Assembly (NCBI RefSeq): GCF_028553745.1
Contig: NZ_CP067129.1
Location: 478,501 to 542,500 of the forward strand
DNA from: Paracoccus seriniphilus
GTDB taxonomy: Bacteria; Pseudomonadota; Alphaproteobacteria; Rhodobacterales; Rhodobacteraceae
DNA length: 64,000 nucleotides
Reading direction: 5' to 3'
The notes below the pieces were generated by a model. The model did no database searches and was not told the origin of the DNA. It was given only the letters and a program-made list of their open reading frames with translations. How positions within the stretch are numbered: position 1 is the first letter of the stretch; the number at the start of each line of letters is the position of its first letter. Shown piece after piece: positions 9,443 to 18,362 of the stretch. The translations under genes and the position numbers were made by a program.

Positions 9443-9886
9443 ATGTCGCTTTCCCGTCAGCGGGTCACATTGATCACGCTTGGCGTGGCCTATCTGGCCC
9501 GCGCTGAGGAGTTCTATGCCGCCTGGGGTTGGCGGCGGCATGTCTCATCGCAGGCTGGCATTGTCTTCTACCAGATGAACGGGGCCGTTCTGGCGCTGTT
9601 CGGGCGCGAAGATCTGGCCCGCGATCAGGGCCGGCCCGGTGCAGATCTGGGAACGGGGGCGATGACGTTGGCGCAGAACTATCCGGACAAGGCCCAGACG
9701 GATGCAGCCTTCCAGGCGGCGCTGGATGCAGGAGCCACCTGCCTGAAAACGCCCCAGCCGGTGTTCTGGGGGGGATACTCCGGCTATTTCTCCGATCCCG
9801 ACGGCCATGTCTGGGAGATCGCGACCAATCCCTTCTGGCCGCTGGACGGTGACGGCGGCTTGACGCTGCCTGACGGACGGGATTGA
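9443..9886 (+). CDS. VOC (glyoxalase/bleomycin-resistance fold) family protein
   Basis: A 147-residue single-domain protein with the paired beta-alpha-beta-beta-beta modules of the vicinal oxygen chelate superfamily. N-terminal VTLITLGVAYLARAEEFYAAWGW is the typical first module. The C-terminal GGYSGYFSDPDGHVWEIATNPFW holds the DPDGHxWE metal-site motif. The superfamily covers glyoxalases, dioxygenases and resistance proteins, so the substrate cannot be named. The ATG at 9443 is chosen because GGAGGTG lies just before it; the in-frame GTG at 9362 would start beside the terminator stem. Confidence 0.85.
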   Translation: MSLSRQRVTLITLGVAYLARAEEFYAAWGWRRHVSSQAGIVFYQMNGAVLALFGREDLARDQGRPGADLGTGAMTLAQNYPDKAQTDAAFQAALDAGATCLKTPQPVFWGGYSGYFSDPDGHVWEIATNPFWPLDGDGGLTLPDGRD

Positions 9887-9895
9887 TCCGGACAG

Positions 9896-10615
9896 ATGGA
9901 ATGGCAGGCAGAAGGAACCGTTCTCGCGCAGCGACCGCATGGCGAGAATGCCGTCATCATCGACGTTCTGACCATGGAATATGGTCGCCGCGCGGGGCTG
10001 GTGCCGGGTGGAGCCTCGCGCAAGCGGTCGGCGATGCTGCAACCGGGAACGCGGTTGGCTCTGCGCTGGCGCGCGCGCAATGACGACCAGCTAGGGCATT
10101 TCGCGGTCGAACCCTGTGGCAGCCGGTCGTCCCTGTTGCTGGATCCGTTGGGGCTGGCCGGGCTGAATGCGGTTTGCGCGCTGATGATCTTTGCTCTGCC
10201 TGAGCGAGATCCTCATCCGGTTCTGACCGGCCTGACCGAAATCCTGCTGGATCGGATGAATGCGGGCGGCGACTGGGGCGAAGTCTATCTGACCTGGGAG
10301 ATGCGGTTGCTGGAGGATATGGGGTTCGGTCTGGATCTGGAGCGCTGTGCCGTCACGGGCGCCAGCGAGGGCCTGGCCTATGTCAGCCCGCGTTCGGGGC
10401 GTGCGGTCAGCCGGGCCGGGGCGGGCGAATGGGCGGATCGCTTGTTGCCCTTGCCGGCGATACTGGGTGGCGTTGGTGACAACCGGGGCAATGGCCTTGC
10501 CGAAGGGCTGGCCATCACCGGTCATTTTCTGGAGAAGCGACTTGCCACAGAACTGGTGGGACGGCCCTTGCCCGCTGCCCGCAACCGTCTGATCCGGCGT
10601 CTGCTGGTGCAATAG
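9896..10615 (+). CDS. recO: DNA repair protein RecO
   Basis: RecO works with RecF and RecR to load RecA on SSB-coated gaps and to anneal single strands. The 239-residue protein begins with the OB-fold segment MEWQAEGTVLAQRPHGENAVI and includes the YGRRAGLVPGG loop. It continues with a helical C-terminal part containing CAVTGASEGLAYVSPRSGRAV. The zinc cysteines seen in some RecO proteins are largely missing, as in many alphaproteobacteria. In relatives recO lies close to era; here the rarD, Hint and VOC genes intervene. Confidence 0.92.
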   Translation: MEWQAEGTVLAQRPHGENAVIIDVLTMEYGRRAGLVPGGASRKRSAMLQPGTRLALRWRARNDDQLGHFAVEPCGSRSSLLLDPLGLAGLNAVCALMIFALPERDPHPVLTGLTEILLDRMNAGGDWGEVYLTWEMRLLEDMGFGLDLERCAVTGASEGLAYVSPRSGRAVSRAGAGEWADRLLPLPAILGGVGDNRGNGLAEGLAITGHFLEKRLATELVGRPLPAARNRLIRRLLVQ

Positions 10616-10618
10616 GGC

Positions 10619-11083
10619 TTATTGGGTGCCGCGCGCGGCCTCCACAGCGCTGACCTGAACTTCATCTGCACGATGGCCACGTTCCAGAATCAGCCATGTC
10701 TCGGGTGATTTGACCTTCAGGACGCCGCCCGAGTATTCCATCGAGGTGGCGGATTGCAGGACCGAGAAGAACCGGCCCTCCAAAGGCGCATCCTTGCAAT
10801 ACATTCTGGTCGAGGCAATCGGCGACAGCTGCAGTGCCGGCAGCGTGGCGCTGTTCTGGGTGCTGAAGCTGTTGCAGGGGCCGCGGCCCGTGATCTGTGT
10901 GCCGGCAAGGCTGAGCGTCACATTGCGCAGCGGGACGGTGCCGCCATCCATGCCCACCAGCACATATTCGCCCTGCGGAATGCCGCCAGTCTCGATCGGG
11001 GCCGGACCGCAGGAAGCAAGAGCAAGCGTTGCGGCGGTGGCAGCGACAGCGACGCCAAGGCCGGCAGGGGTCAGGCGGGGCAT
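10619..11083 (-). CDS. META-domain lipoprotein
   Basis: A 154-residue predicted lipoprotein. The N-terminus is a short hydrophobic signal ending in the lipobox LASC (Cys25), so the protein is probably anchored in an envelope membrane. The following domain resembles the META/HslJ family: a GxxxxLxGMDGG start, the TGRGPCNSFS core and a cysteine pair (GRGPC and MYCKD). HslJ relatives are linked to heat-inducible stress phenotypes, but their biochemical role is not settled. Translation from 11083 has AGGAGA eight bases upstream. A possible -10 box (TATGAT on the minus strand, 11119-11114) lies ahead, without a clear -35. Confidence 0.75.
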   Translation of the reverse strand: MPRLTPAGLGVAVAATAATLALASCGPAPIETGGIPQGEYVLVGMDGGTVPLRNVTLSLAGTQITGRGPCNSFSTQNSATLPALQLSPIASTRMYCKDAPLEGRFFSVLQSATSMEYSGGVLKVKSPETWLILERGHRADEVQVSAVEAARGTQ

Positions 11084-11164
11084 GGGACATTCTCCTTCAA
11101 ACAGGTAATTCACATCATAGTGAACCCGCTTTTGCAGGGATAGTCTATCCCCCGGATGGACGGA

Positions 11165-12772
11165 TCAGCCCAGCAGGCGTCGCGCAATGACCTGTGCCTG
11201 GATTTCGGCCGCACCTTCGAAAATGTTCAGGATGCGGGCATCGCACAGGACCCGGCTGATCTGGTATTCCAGCGCAAAGCCATTGCCGCCATGGATCTGC
11301 AATGCATTGTCGGCGCAGGCCCATGCGACCCTTGCGCCCAGCAGCTTGGCCATGCCGGCCTCCAGGTCACAGCGATGGCCGTGATCCTTTTCCCATGCGC
11401 TGAAATAGGTCAGCTGGCGTGCGATCATGATTTCCACGGCCATCATTGCCAGCTTGTCGGCCACGCGCGGGAATTCGACCAGAGGCTTGCCGAACTGCTT
11501 GCGGTCCAGAGCATATTGCAGCCCCAGTTCCAGCGCGTTCTGGGCCACGCCAATGGCGCGGGCCGCAGTCTGGATGCGGGCGGATTCAAAGGTCTGCATC
11601 AGTTGCTTGAAGCCCTGGCCGGTCACGCCACCCAGAAGGTTCTCGCCCTTGACCTCGAATCCATCGAAGCCAAGTTCGTATTCCTTCATGCCGCGATAGC
11701 CCAGAACCTCGATCTCGCCGCCGGTCATTCCCGGTGTGGGGAAGGGATCCTCCATGGTGCCCGGCGTCTTTTCAGCGATGAACATCGACAGGCCACGATA
11801 ATCCGTCGTGTCGGGGTCGGTTCGTGCCAGAAGTGTCATGACATGGGTGCGCGCCGCATGAGTGATCCAGGTCTTGTTGCCCGTGATCTTCCAGTTGTCG
11901 CCATCCCTGACCGCGCGGGTGCGCAGGCTGCCAAGATCGCTGCCCGTATTGGGTTCGGTAAAGACGGCCGTGGGCAGGATTTCTCCGCTGGCGAGTTTCG
12001 GCAGCCAATGTGCCTTTTGATCCTCGGTGCCGCCGCCGATGATCAGTTCGGCGGCGATCTCGCTGCGGGTGCCCAGACTGCCGACACCGATATAGCCGCG
12101 CGACAATTCCTCGCTGACAACCACCATCGCCGCCTTGGACATGCCCAGACCGCCCTGTTCCTCGGGGATGGTCAGGCCAAAGACGCCCAATTCGGCAAGT
12201 TCATCAATGATCTCGATGGGGATCAGCTCGTCCTTGAGATGCCAGTCATGAGCATGGGGCACGACCTTGTCGTCGGCCCAACGGCGGAACTGGTCGCGGA
12301 TCATTTCCAGATCTTCGTCCAGACCCGATTTTCCGAAGGTCGCGCTGCCCTGCGATCCGACGATCATCCCGGCCAGCTTCGCGCGGGTGTCGGGGTTGTT
12401 CCCCGCCATCAGTGCCCGGGCGGCCTCGGAGGGTTGCCATTCGACCTCCAGATCGGACGGGCGCGCGAATTCATTCTGGCTCATCATGATGCCGCCGGAA
12501 ATCTGCGTCAGATATTCGCCAAAACCGATGCGCAGGATCAGGGATTCCATCTCGCCGCTGACCCTTTCGGACCAGCGCGACAGCTGCTTGAGCGCTTCGA
12601 CATAGGTGGCAAGCCAGGACAGTGCGTGCACCGCATGCTGATGTGTTTCCATCAGGGCGGCATCAGGTTTCCCCTGCGGGGCAACCTTCTTGCGCAGGTT
12701 CTCGATCGCGCGGGCTTGCAGCGCCTCAATTTCCGACAGAACGGCCTGACCCAAATGCTGCATGTCTTTCAT
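11165..12772 (-). CDS. Acyl-CoA dehydrogenase
   Basis: A 535-residue flavoenzyme of the acyl-CoA dehydrogenase family, which oxidises acyl-CoA thioesters to enoyl-CoA and passes electrons to ETF. The partial ETF-QO at the window start is the next acceptor in that chain. Present are the FAD segment TAVFTEPNTGSDLGSLRT, the KTWITHAARTHVM strand and the C-terminal ILNIFEGAAEIQAQVIARR with the probable catalytic glutamate. The N-terminus is about 130 residues longer than in short-chain enzymes, as in a subgroup of bacterial homologues. Substrate length is not readable. The ATG at 12772 has AAAGGA upstream. Confidence 0.9.
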   Translation of the reverse strand: MKDMQHLGQAVLSEIEALQARAIENLRKKVAPQGKPDAALMETHQHAVHALSWLATYVEALKQLSRWSERVSGEMESLILRIGFGEYLTQISGGIMMSQNEFARPSDLEVEWQPSEAARALMAGNNPDTRAKLAGMIVGSQGSATFGKSGLDEDLEMIRDQFRRWADDKVVPHAHDWHLKDELIPIEIIDELAELGVFGLTIPEEQGGLGMSKAAMVVVSEELSRGYIGVGSLGTRSEIAAELIIGGGTEDQKAHWLPKLASGEILPTAVFTEPNTGSDLGSLRTRAVRDGDNWKITGNKTWITHAARTHVMTLLARTDPDTTDYRGLSMFIAEKTPGTMEDPFPTPGMTGGEIEVLGYRGMKEYELGFDGFEVKGENLLGGVTGQGFKQLMQTFESARIQTAARAIGVAQNALELGLQYALDRKQFGKPLVEFPRVADKLAMMAVEIMIARQLTYFSAWEKDHGHRCDLEAGMAKLLGARVAWACADNALQIHGGNGFALEYQISRVLCDARILNIFEGAAEIQAQVIARRLLG

Positions 12773-13027
12773 CGATTCGTCCTTTCGCGGCGTTGCAGCA
12801 TTGGTAGCCACTTCGCAACTGCAGCGCAACTATAATGCGCAAAGGCGCGACGTTTCGTTCAATAATGTCGCATGGAATTTGGTGTTCACGGGCCGCGCGG
12901 TGCAGGCCCCCGGATGCCGCCCGCCTGCCTTGCAGCCGGGACGGTGCTGGTGCAGGTTCGGCCTTGAAAAGATTGCAGTGCACACCGATGACGGCTGCGC
13001 CAACAGAGCAACGATTTTGGACCCATT

Positions 13028-14164
13028 ATGACCGATGCAGCCGACCTGACCGCCCGACTGATCCGATGCCCCTCTGTCACGCCGGAAGAGGGCGGCGCGC
13101 TGGCGCTGCTTGAGGGCGTGCTGGCCGATGCAGGCTTCGAAGTGCATCGCGTTGATCGCAATGGCACACCGAATCTGTTCGCGCGATGGGGCGCAAAAGG
13201 CGCACGGACCTTTGGCTTCAACGGGCATACGGATGTCGTCCCCGCCGGCGATCCCGCCGCCTGGACCCATCCGCCCTTCAGCGGGCTGGTTGAAGAGGGT
13301 GTCATCTGGGGGCGCGGCGCGACCGACATGAAGTCCGGCGTGGCCGCCTTTGCCGCTGCAGCTGTCGATTTCGTCACCGCGACGCCCCCCGATGGTGCGA
13401 TCATCCTGGCCATCACCGGGGATGAGGAAGGACCGGCGCAGGACGGCACGCGGGCGCTGCTGGACTGGATGGCCGAACATGACGAGCGGATGGATGTCTG
13501 CATTGTCGGAGAGCCATCAAACCCCGATTTCATGGGCGAGATGATGAAGATCGGCCGACGTGGCTCTGTAACCTTCCGCATCAAGGCCACCGGGCTGCAG
13601 GGGCATGCCGCCTATCCGCATCGCGCCCGCAATCCCCTGCATGCGCTGACCCGTTTTCTGGATGATCTGATCGCCAGCCCGCTGGATGAAGGGACCGAAC
13701 ATTTCGATCCCTCGGGCCTGCAGATCACCAGCATTGATTGCGGCAATCCGGCCTCGAATGTCATTCCTGCCACGGCGACGGCGGTGGTCAATATCCGATT
13801 CAATGATCTGCACAGCGGGGCATCGCTGACCGCCGACCTTGAAAAACGCGCGGCCGCGATCGAGGCCGAAACCGGGGTCAGCCTGTCGATCTCGGCGAAT
13901 ATCTCGGGGGAATCCTTCCTGACCAAACCCGGCGCATTCGTCGATCTGGTGCGCGATGTGGTCACCCAGGAGACCGGCCATCAGCCCGAGCTTTCGACCT
14001 CGGGCGGGACATCGGATGCGCGCTTCGTCAAGGATCACTGCCCCGTGGTCGAATTCGGTCTGGTCGGGCATTTCATGCATCAGGTCGATGAACGCGTGCC
14101 CGTCGCCCAGGTCCAGCAACTGCAATCGATCTATCGCCGCATTCTGGAAAGATTTTTTGCATGA
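13028..14164 (+). CDS. dapE: Succinyl-diaminopimelate desuccinylase
   Basis: DapE is a dinuclear zinc amidohydrolase of the M20 family that removes succinate from N-succinyl-L,L-diaminopimelate on the route to lysine and peptidoglycan. Metal and catalytic motifs are present: [24 protein letters not shown], the [10 protein letters not shown] glutamates and [10 protein letters not shown] near the C-terminus. The product is 378 residues, normal for the family. It overlaps the following GNAT gene by four bases. lysA, which finishes the pathway, lies at 35522 in this window. Confidence 0.95.
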   Translation: MTDAADLTARLIRCPSVTPEEGGALALLEGVLADAGFEVHRVDRNGTPNLFARWGAKGARTFGFNGHTDVVPAGDPAAWTHPPFSGLVEEGVIWGRGATDMKSGVAAFAAAAVDFVTATPPDGAIILAITGDEEGPAQDGTRALLDWMAEHDERMDVCIVGEPSNPDFMGEMMKIGRRGSVTFRIKATGLQGHAAYPHRARNPLHALTRFLDDLIASPLDEGTEHFDPSGLQITSIDCGNPASNVIPATATAVVNIRFNDLHSGASLTADLEKRAAAIEAETGVSLSISANISGESFLTKPGAFVDLVRDVVTQETGHQPELSTSGGTSDARFVKDHCPVVEFGLVGHFMHQVDERVPVAQVQQLQSIYRRILERFFA

Positions 14165-14577
14165 GAATTGAAGAAACCACAGATCTGCAGATTTGCCGTG
14201 ACCTGCGTCGCCAGGTCTTCATCATCGAACAGAAGGTTCCCGAGGCCGAGGAATGGGACGGGCTGGATGGTGAAGCGATTCACCTGCTTGCATGGCAGGA
14301 TGACCGGGCCGTTGGCACCGCGCGGATTCTGGAAAAGGGCGATACCGGCAAGATCGGACGGGTCTGTGTGCTGCAGGAGGCCCGCGGAACCGGGGTGGGC
14401 GCGGCCCTGATCCGAGCCGCGATGGATGTGTTGCGCGCCCGTCCGGGGATGCGCCGGGCCTTGCTGGGGGCGCAGACCCATGCGATTGGCTTCTATGAAA
14501 AGCTGGGTTTTGTCGCGCATGGCCCCATCTATGATGATGCGGGGATTCCGCATCGCGACATGACGCGCGACCTTTGA
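14161..14577 (+). CDS. GNAT-family N-acetyltransferase
   Basis: A 138-residue single-domain protein of the GNAT superfamily. The acetyl-CoA-binding segment [22 protein letters not shown] (residues ~67-88) and the C-terminal [22 protein letters not shown] are typical of ElaA-like members. Acceptors of these proteins are mostly unknown. Its ATG overlaps the dapE stop as ATGA, so it is likely translated with dapE; this does not prove a role in lysine synthesis. Confidence 0.85.
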   Translation: MRIEETTDLQICRDLRRQVFIIEQKVPEAEEWDGLDGEAIHLLAWQDDRAVGTARILEKGDTGKIGRVCVLQEARGTGVGAALIRAAMDVLRARPGMRRALLGAQTHAIGFYEKLGFVAHGPIYDDAGIPHRDMTRDL

Positions 14578-14622
14578 TGTATCCGGCCGGGCGTGACGGC
14601 CATCCTTGTTAGGTATGAACCG

Positions 14623-16866
14623 ATGACCCAGATTCCCAGCAAACAGCAGATCATGGAATGGGTCGAGGCGCATCCGGATGCCAATTCCAAGCGCGACATT
14701 GCCAAGGCGTTTGGGATCAAGGGTGCGCAGCGGATCGAACTGAAGCGCCTGCTGAAGGAACTGGAGGCCGACGGCCTGCTGGAGCGGCGCCGCCGCCACT
14801 ATCTGGATGCCGAGAAACTGCCGCCCGTGACGGTGGTGGAATTGCTGGCCCCTGACGGATCGGGCGACCTGTTCGTCAAACCGCTGGAATGGCGGGGCGA
14901 GGGGCCGATGCCGCGCATCCTGTACATGCCGCGCGGCACCGACCCTGCACTTGGACGCGGCGAGCGCTTTCTGGCGCGGCTGGCCGAAGTCTCGGGCGAG
15001 GATCACCATTATCAGGCCCGGTTGATACGCCGCATTACCGCCTCGACCCAGAAGATCACCGGAATATTCCGCGCCGAAAGCGAAGGCGGGCGGATCATGC
15101 CCATCGACAAGGGGCAGGACCGCGAATGGAAAGTGCGTGCCGATGCGACCATGGGTGCCCAGAATGGTGAACTGGTGCAGGCCGAGCAGATCGGCCCGAA
15201 GGGGCGGATGGGCCTGCCGGTTGCCCGCATCACTGAAAGACTGGGCGATCCCTCGGCCCCGCGTTCGGTCAGCCTGATTGCCATTCACCAGCATGGCATT
15301 CCCGATGAATTTCCCGCCAAGGTCATCGAAGAGGCCGAAGCCCGCGAAGCGGCCACGATGAAAGGCCGCGAGGATCTGCGTGATCTGCCGCTGGTCACGA
15401 TCGACCCTTCCGATGCACGCGACCACGATGACGCTGTCGCGGCCTTTGTTGAAGAGGATGGCGGCGCGACCATCTGGGTGGCGATTGCCGATGTCGCCTA
15501 TTACGTGCGCCCCGGCAGTGCTCTGGACCGCGAGGCCTGGACCCGTGGCAATTCCAGCTATTTCCCCGACCGCGTCGTGCCCATGTTGCCCGAGGCCCTG
15601 TCGGCGGATTTGTGCTCGCTGCACGAGGCGGTCGACCGCCCGGTCATCGCCGTGCGGATGCGTCTTGGCCCCGATGGTCAGAAGATCAGCCATGATTTTC
15701 ACCGTGGCATGATGAACAGCCGGGCCAGCCTGTCCTATGAACAGGCGCAGGCCGGGGCAGATGGCGCGCCAGACAATCAGACCGCGCCATTGATGGGTGA
15801 CGTCATCAAACCGCTCTGGCATGCCTATGACTTGCTGAAATCCGCGCGCGAACGCCGTCAGCCGCTGGATCTGGATCTGCCCGAGCGCCGGATCGAGCTG
15901 ACCCGTGACGGGCGGGTCAAATCGGTGAACTTCCGTGAACGCTTTGACGCCCACCGGCTGATCGAGGAGTTCATGGTGCTGGCCAATGTCGCCGCGGCCG
16001 AGGAACTGGCCCGTCGTCAGCGACCGCTGCTGTTCCGGGTCCATGAAGAGCCAAGCCAGGACAAGATGGAGGCCCTGCGTGAGGTGGCGCAGGCCTCGGG
16101 CTTTGCGCTGGCCAAGGGGCAGGTGCTGCATACCAGCCAGTTGAACCGACTGCTGGCCCAGGCCGAGGGCACCGATTTCGACGAACTGATCAACATCTCG
16201 ACCCTGCGGTCGATGACGCAGGCCTATTATCACCCGGAAAACTTCGGCCATTTCGGGCTGGCGTTGAAATCCTATGCGCATTTCACCTCGCCGATCCGCA
16301 GATATTCCGACCTGATCGTGCATCGCGCGCTGATCTCGGCCCATGGCTGGGGCAAGGATGGCCTGTCCGAAGGTGATATCGAGCGGATGGCTGAAACCGC
16401 GACTCATATCAGCGAAACCGAACGGCGCAGCATGGCGGCTGAACGGGATACCACCGACCGTTACCTGGCCGCCTATCTGTCAGACCGCGTCGGCAGCGAA
16501 ATGACCGGACGTATCAGCGGTATTCAGCGCTTTGGCGCTTTCATCAAACTGGATGAGACCGGTGCCGACGGCCTGTTGCCGATCCGCGATATCGGTCGCG
16601 AGTATTTCCATTTCGACGCTGATGCCCAGACGCTGGTCGGAGCGGATACCGGCATCCAGATCGGGGTCGGTCAGCGGGTGACCGTGCGGCTGGCCGAGGC
16701 GATCCCGGTGACCGGTGGGCTGACGCTGGAACTGCTGGAACTGGAAGGCAGCGCGATGCCGCGAGGCGGCCGCAAGGGCAAGCGCGGCATGTCGCCGCGC
16801 CGCCATGCGACCAAGGCGCGTCTGGCCGAGGTCAAGCGCGCGGCTAAGCGGCGTCGCAAGAAATAG
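14623..16866 (+). CDS. rnr: Ribonuclease R
   Basis: A 3'-5' exoribonuclease of the RNB family that degrades structured RNA and takes part in RNA quality control. The 747-residue product has an N-terminal winged-helix region (NSKRDIAKAFGIKGAQRIEL), cold-shock-like domains, and the RNB signature TIDPSDARDHDDAV with the metal-binding aspartates near residues 260-275. A long RNB core with PIRRYSDLIVHRAL and a C-terminal S1 domain (MTGRISGIQRFGAFIKLDETG) follow. The tail is very basic (RRHATKARLAEVKRAAKRRRKK region), as in RNase R. ATG 14623 is chosen over the GTG at 14593 because it matches the usual N-terminus. Confidence 0.94.
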   Translation: MTQIPSKQQIMEWVEAHPDANSKRDIAKAFGIKGAQRIELKRLLKELEADGLLERRRRHYLDAEKLPPVTVVELLAPDGSGDLFVKPLEWRGEGPMPRILYMPRGTDPALGRGERFLARLAEVSGEDHHYQARLIRRITASTQKITGIFRAESEGGRIMPIDKGQDREWKVRADATMGAQNGELVQAEQIGPKGRMGLPVARITERLGDPSAPRSVSLIAIHQHGIPDEFPAKVIEEAEAREAATMKGREDLRDLPLVTIDPSDARDHDDAVAAFVEEDGGATIWVAIADVAYYVRPGSALDREAWTRGNSSYFPDRVVPMLPEALSADLCSLHEAVDRPVIAVRMRLGPDGQKISHDFHRGMMNSRASLSYEQAQAGADGAPDNQTAPLMGDVIKPLWHAYDLLKSARERRQPLDLDLPERRIELTRDGRVKSVNFRERFDAHRLIEEFMVLANVAAAEELARRQRPLLFRVHEEPSQDKMEALREVAQASGFALAKGQVLHTSQLNRLLAQAEGTDFDELINISTLRSMTQAYYHPENFGHFGLALKSYAHFTSPIRRYSDLIVHRALISAHGWGKDGLSEGDIERMAETATHISETERRSMAAERDTTDRYLAAYLSDRVGSEMTGRISGIQRFGAFIKLDETGADGLLPIRDIGREYFHFDADAQTLVGADTGIQIGVGQRVTVRLAEAIPVTGGLTLELLELEGSAMPRGGRKGKRGMSPRRHATKARLAEVKRAAKRRRKK

Positions 16867-16872
16867 GCCAGA

Positions 16873-16899
16873 AGAAAAGGGGGGCAGTGATCCTGCCCC
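16873..16899 (-). terminator. Intrinsic terminator between convergent rnr and the AtoE-like gene
   Basis: A 7-bp G+C stem (GGGGCAG/CTGCCCC, loop of 5) lies between the two stops. On the minus strand the stem is followed by CCTTTTCTTC, so it best serves the minus-strand transporter gene. Confidence 0.7.
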
Positions 16900-16923
16900 A
16901 TTGATCCGTGCCGCGTCGACCGA

Positions 16924-18237
16924 TCAGAGCAGATACAGCAATCCGCCGATCAGCACGCCGGTAACCAGCAACAGGACCACGCAGAAGCCCATGATGTCGC
17001 GTGGCTTCAGCCCGGCGATGCCCAGCATCGGCAGCGCCCAGAAGGGTTGCAGCAGGTTCGTCCAGGCATCGCCCCATGCGATCCCCATCACGACGCGCGG
17101 AATATCGGCCCCCAGAGCTTCGGCTGCGGGCAGCATGACCGGGGCCTGCACGGCCCATTGACCGCCGCCCGAGGGCACGAAGATATTGACGATGCCGGCG
17201 CTGATGAAACTCCAGAACGGCAGGCTGTTGGCGGTCGAGATCGACACGAACCATTCGGACATGCTGGCGGCCAGCCCACTGCCGGTCATGATGGCCATGA
17301 TTCCTGCATAGAAGGGGAACTGGATGACGATGCCTGCCCCGCCGCGCACTGCCTGATCCAGTGCCGTCAGCAGACTGCGGGCCGTGCCGTGGCAGATGAT
17401 CCCCAGAAACAGGAACATGAAGTTCACGACATTCAGGTTCAACCCGCCGCCTGCGGCGAAATAGGTTGCCAGCCAGACAAGTCCGGGAACGCCGATCAAC
17501 CACATCAGGATCGGGCTGTTTTCAAGCCATTCCGCCGGAGTTGCATGTTCAGGCCGCGCCTTTGGGGCGGTGGCTTCGTTGAGCAGGCTCGGATCCACCA
17601 GCACCTGTTCTGATTCCAGCGGCAGCATCATGCGGTTGGCAATGGGCAGAACGATAACGATCAGCGCGACAATGATCAGGTTCCAGTAGGAAAAGATGGT
17701 CTCGGATGTCGGAATGACCCCGATCTGATCGGCCGTGAAATGCCCCTCTGTCGCAATGGTCAACGGGATGGAACCCGACAATCCGCCGTGCCAGATGACA
17801 AAGCCCGAATAGGCCGCGGCTACCAGCAAGCGATAGTCGACGCGAATCTTGCGGGCCAGTTCCTTGGCGAAGATGGCGCCGACGACAAGGCCAAAGCCCC
17901 AGTTCAGCCAGCTTGCGGCCAGGGACACCACGCTGACCAGGATGATCGCCGATCCCCGCGTCGTGGCAAAACCGGCCACCCATTCCAGAAGGCGGCGCAC
18001 AGGTGGCGAACTGGCCAGAATGAAGCCCGTGACCAGAACCAGCAGCATCTGCATGGAAAACTGCAGAAGCGACCAGAAGCCGTCACCCCACATGCCGATC
18101 AGCGCCGCGGGCGTGACATCCTGGGATGAAACCGCCGCGACAGCGGCAACCAGTGTCAGGATGATGACGAAAATGAATGCATCCGGCAGCCAGCGCTCCA
18201 TTAGCCGCGTGGCAGGCCGGGACAATGCTCTGAGCAT
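16924..18237 (-). CDS. Short-chain fatty acid transporter (AtoE family)
   Basis: A 437-residue polytopic inner-membrane protein of the AtoE/TIGR00366 type, which imports short-chain fatty acids such as acetoacetate or butyrate. Visible family segments include RLMERWLPDAFIFVIILTL, the ASWLNWGFGLVVGAIFAKEL helix, the SGFVIWHGGLSGSIPL motif and the C-terminal GGQWAVQAPVMLPAAE stretch. The ATG at 18237 has GGGAGGGAG upstream and is preferred over the longer in-frame start. The PHB genes phaA-phaB later in the window would use the imported carbon at the acetoacetyl-CoA level, but they are not adjacent, so that link is inference. Confidence 0.88.
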   Translation of the reverse strand: MLRALSRPATRLMERWLPDAFIFVIILTLVAAVAAVSSQDVTPAALIGMWGDGFWSLLQFSMQMLLVLVTGFILASSPPVRRLLEWVAGFATTRGSAIILVSVVSLAASWLNWGFGLVVGAIFAKELARKIRVDYRLLVAAAYSGFVIWHGGLSGSIPLTIATEGHFTADQIGVIPTSETIFSYWNLIIVALIVIVLPIANRMMLPLESEQVLVDPSLLNEATAPKARPEHATPAEWLENSPILMWLIGVPGLVWLATYFAAGGGLNLNVVNFMFLFLGIICHGTARSLLTALDQAVRGGAGIVIQFPFYAGIMAIMTGSGLAASMSEWFVSISTANSLPFWSFISAGIVNIFVPSGGGQWAVQAPVMLPAAEALGADIPRVVMGIAWGDAWTNLLQPFWALPMLGIAGLKPRDIMGFCVVLLLVTGVLIGGLLYLL

Positions 18238-18362
18238 GGCGCTCCCTCCCTCATGTTGCCCGCCGAGGCTGCGACAACTGCGGTCCGGTTGCAAGCTTTG
18301 ACTGGTTGCCGATTCAGGCTGGGATATCAATCCACTGAACCCCGCCCCGAAGCGGGCAGGGC

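Noticed and set aside
18316..18362. Terminator after the HlyD gene
   Set aside because: A CCCGC/GCGGG stem can be drawn on the minus strand but no T tract follows.
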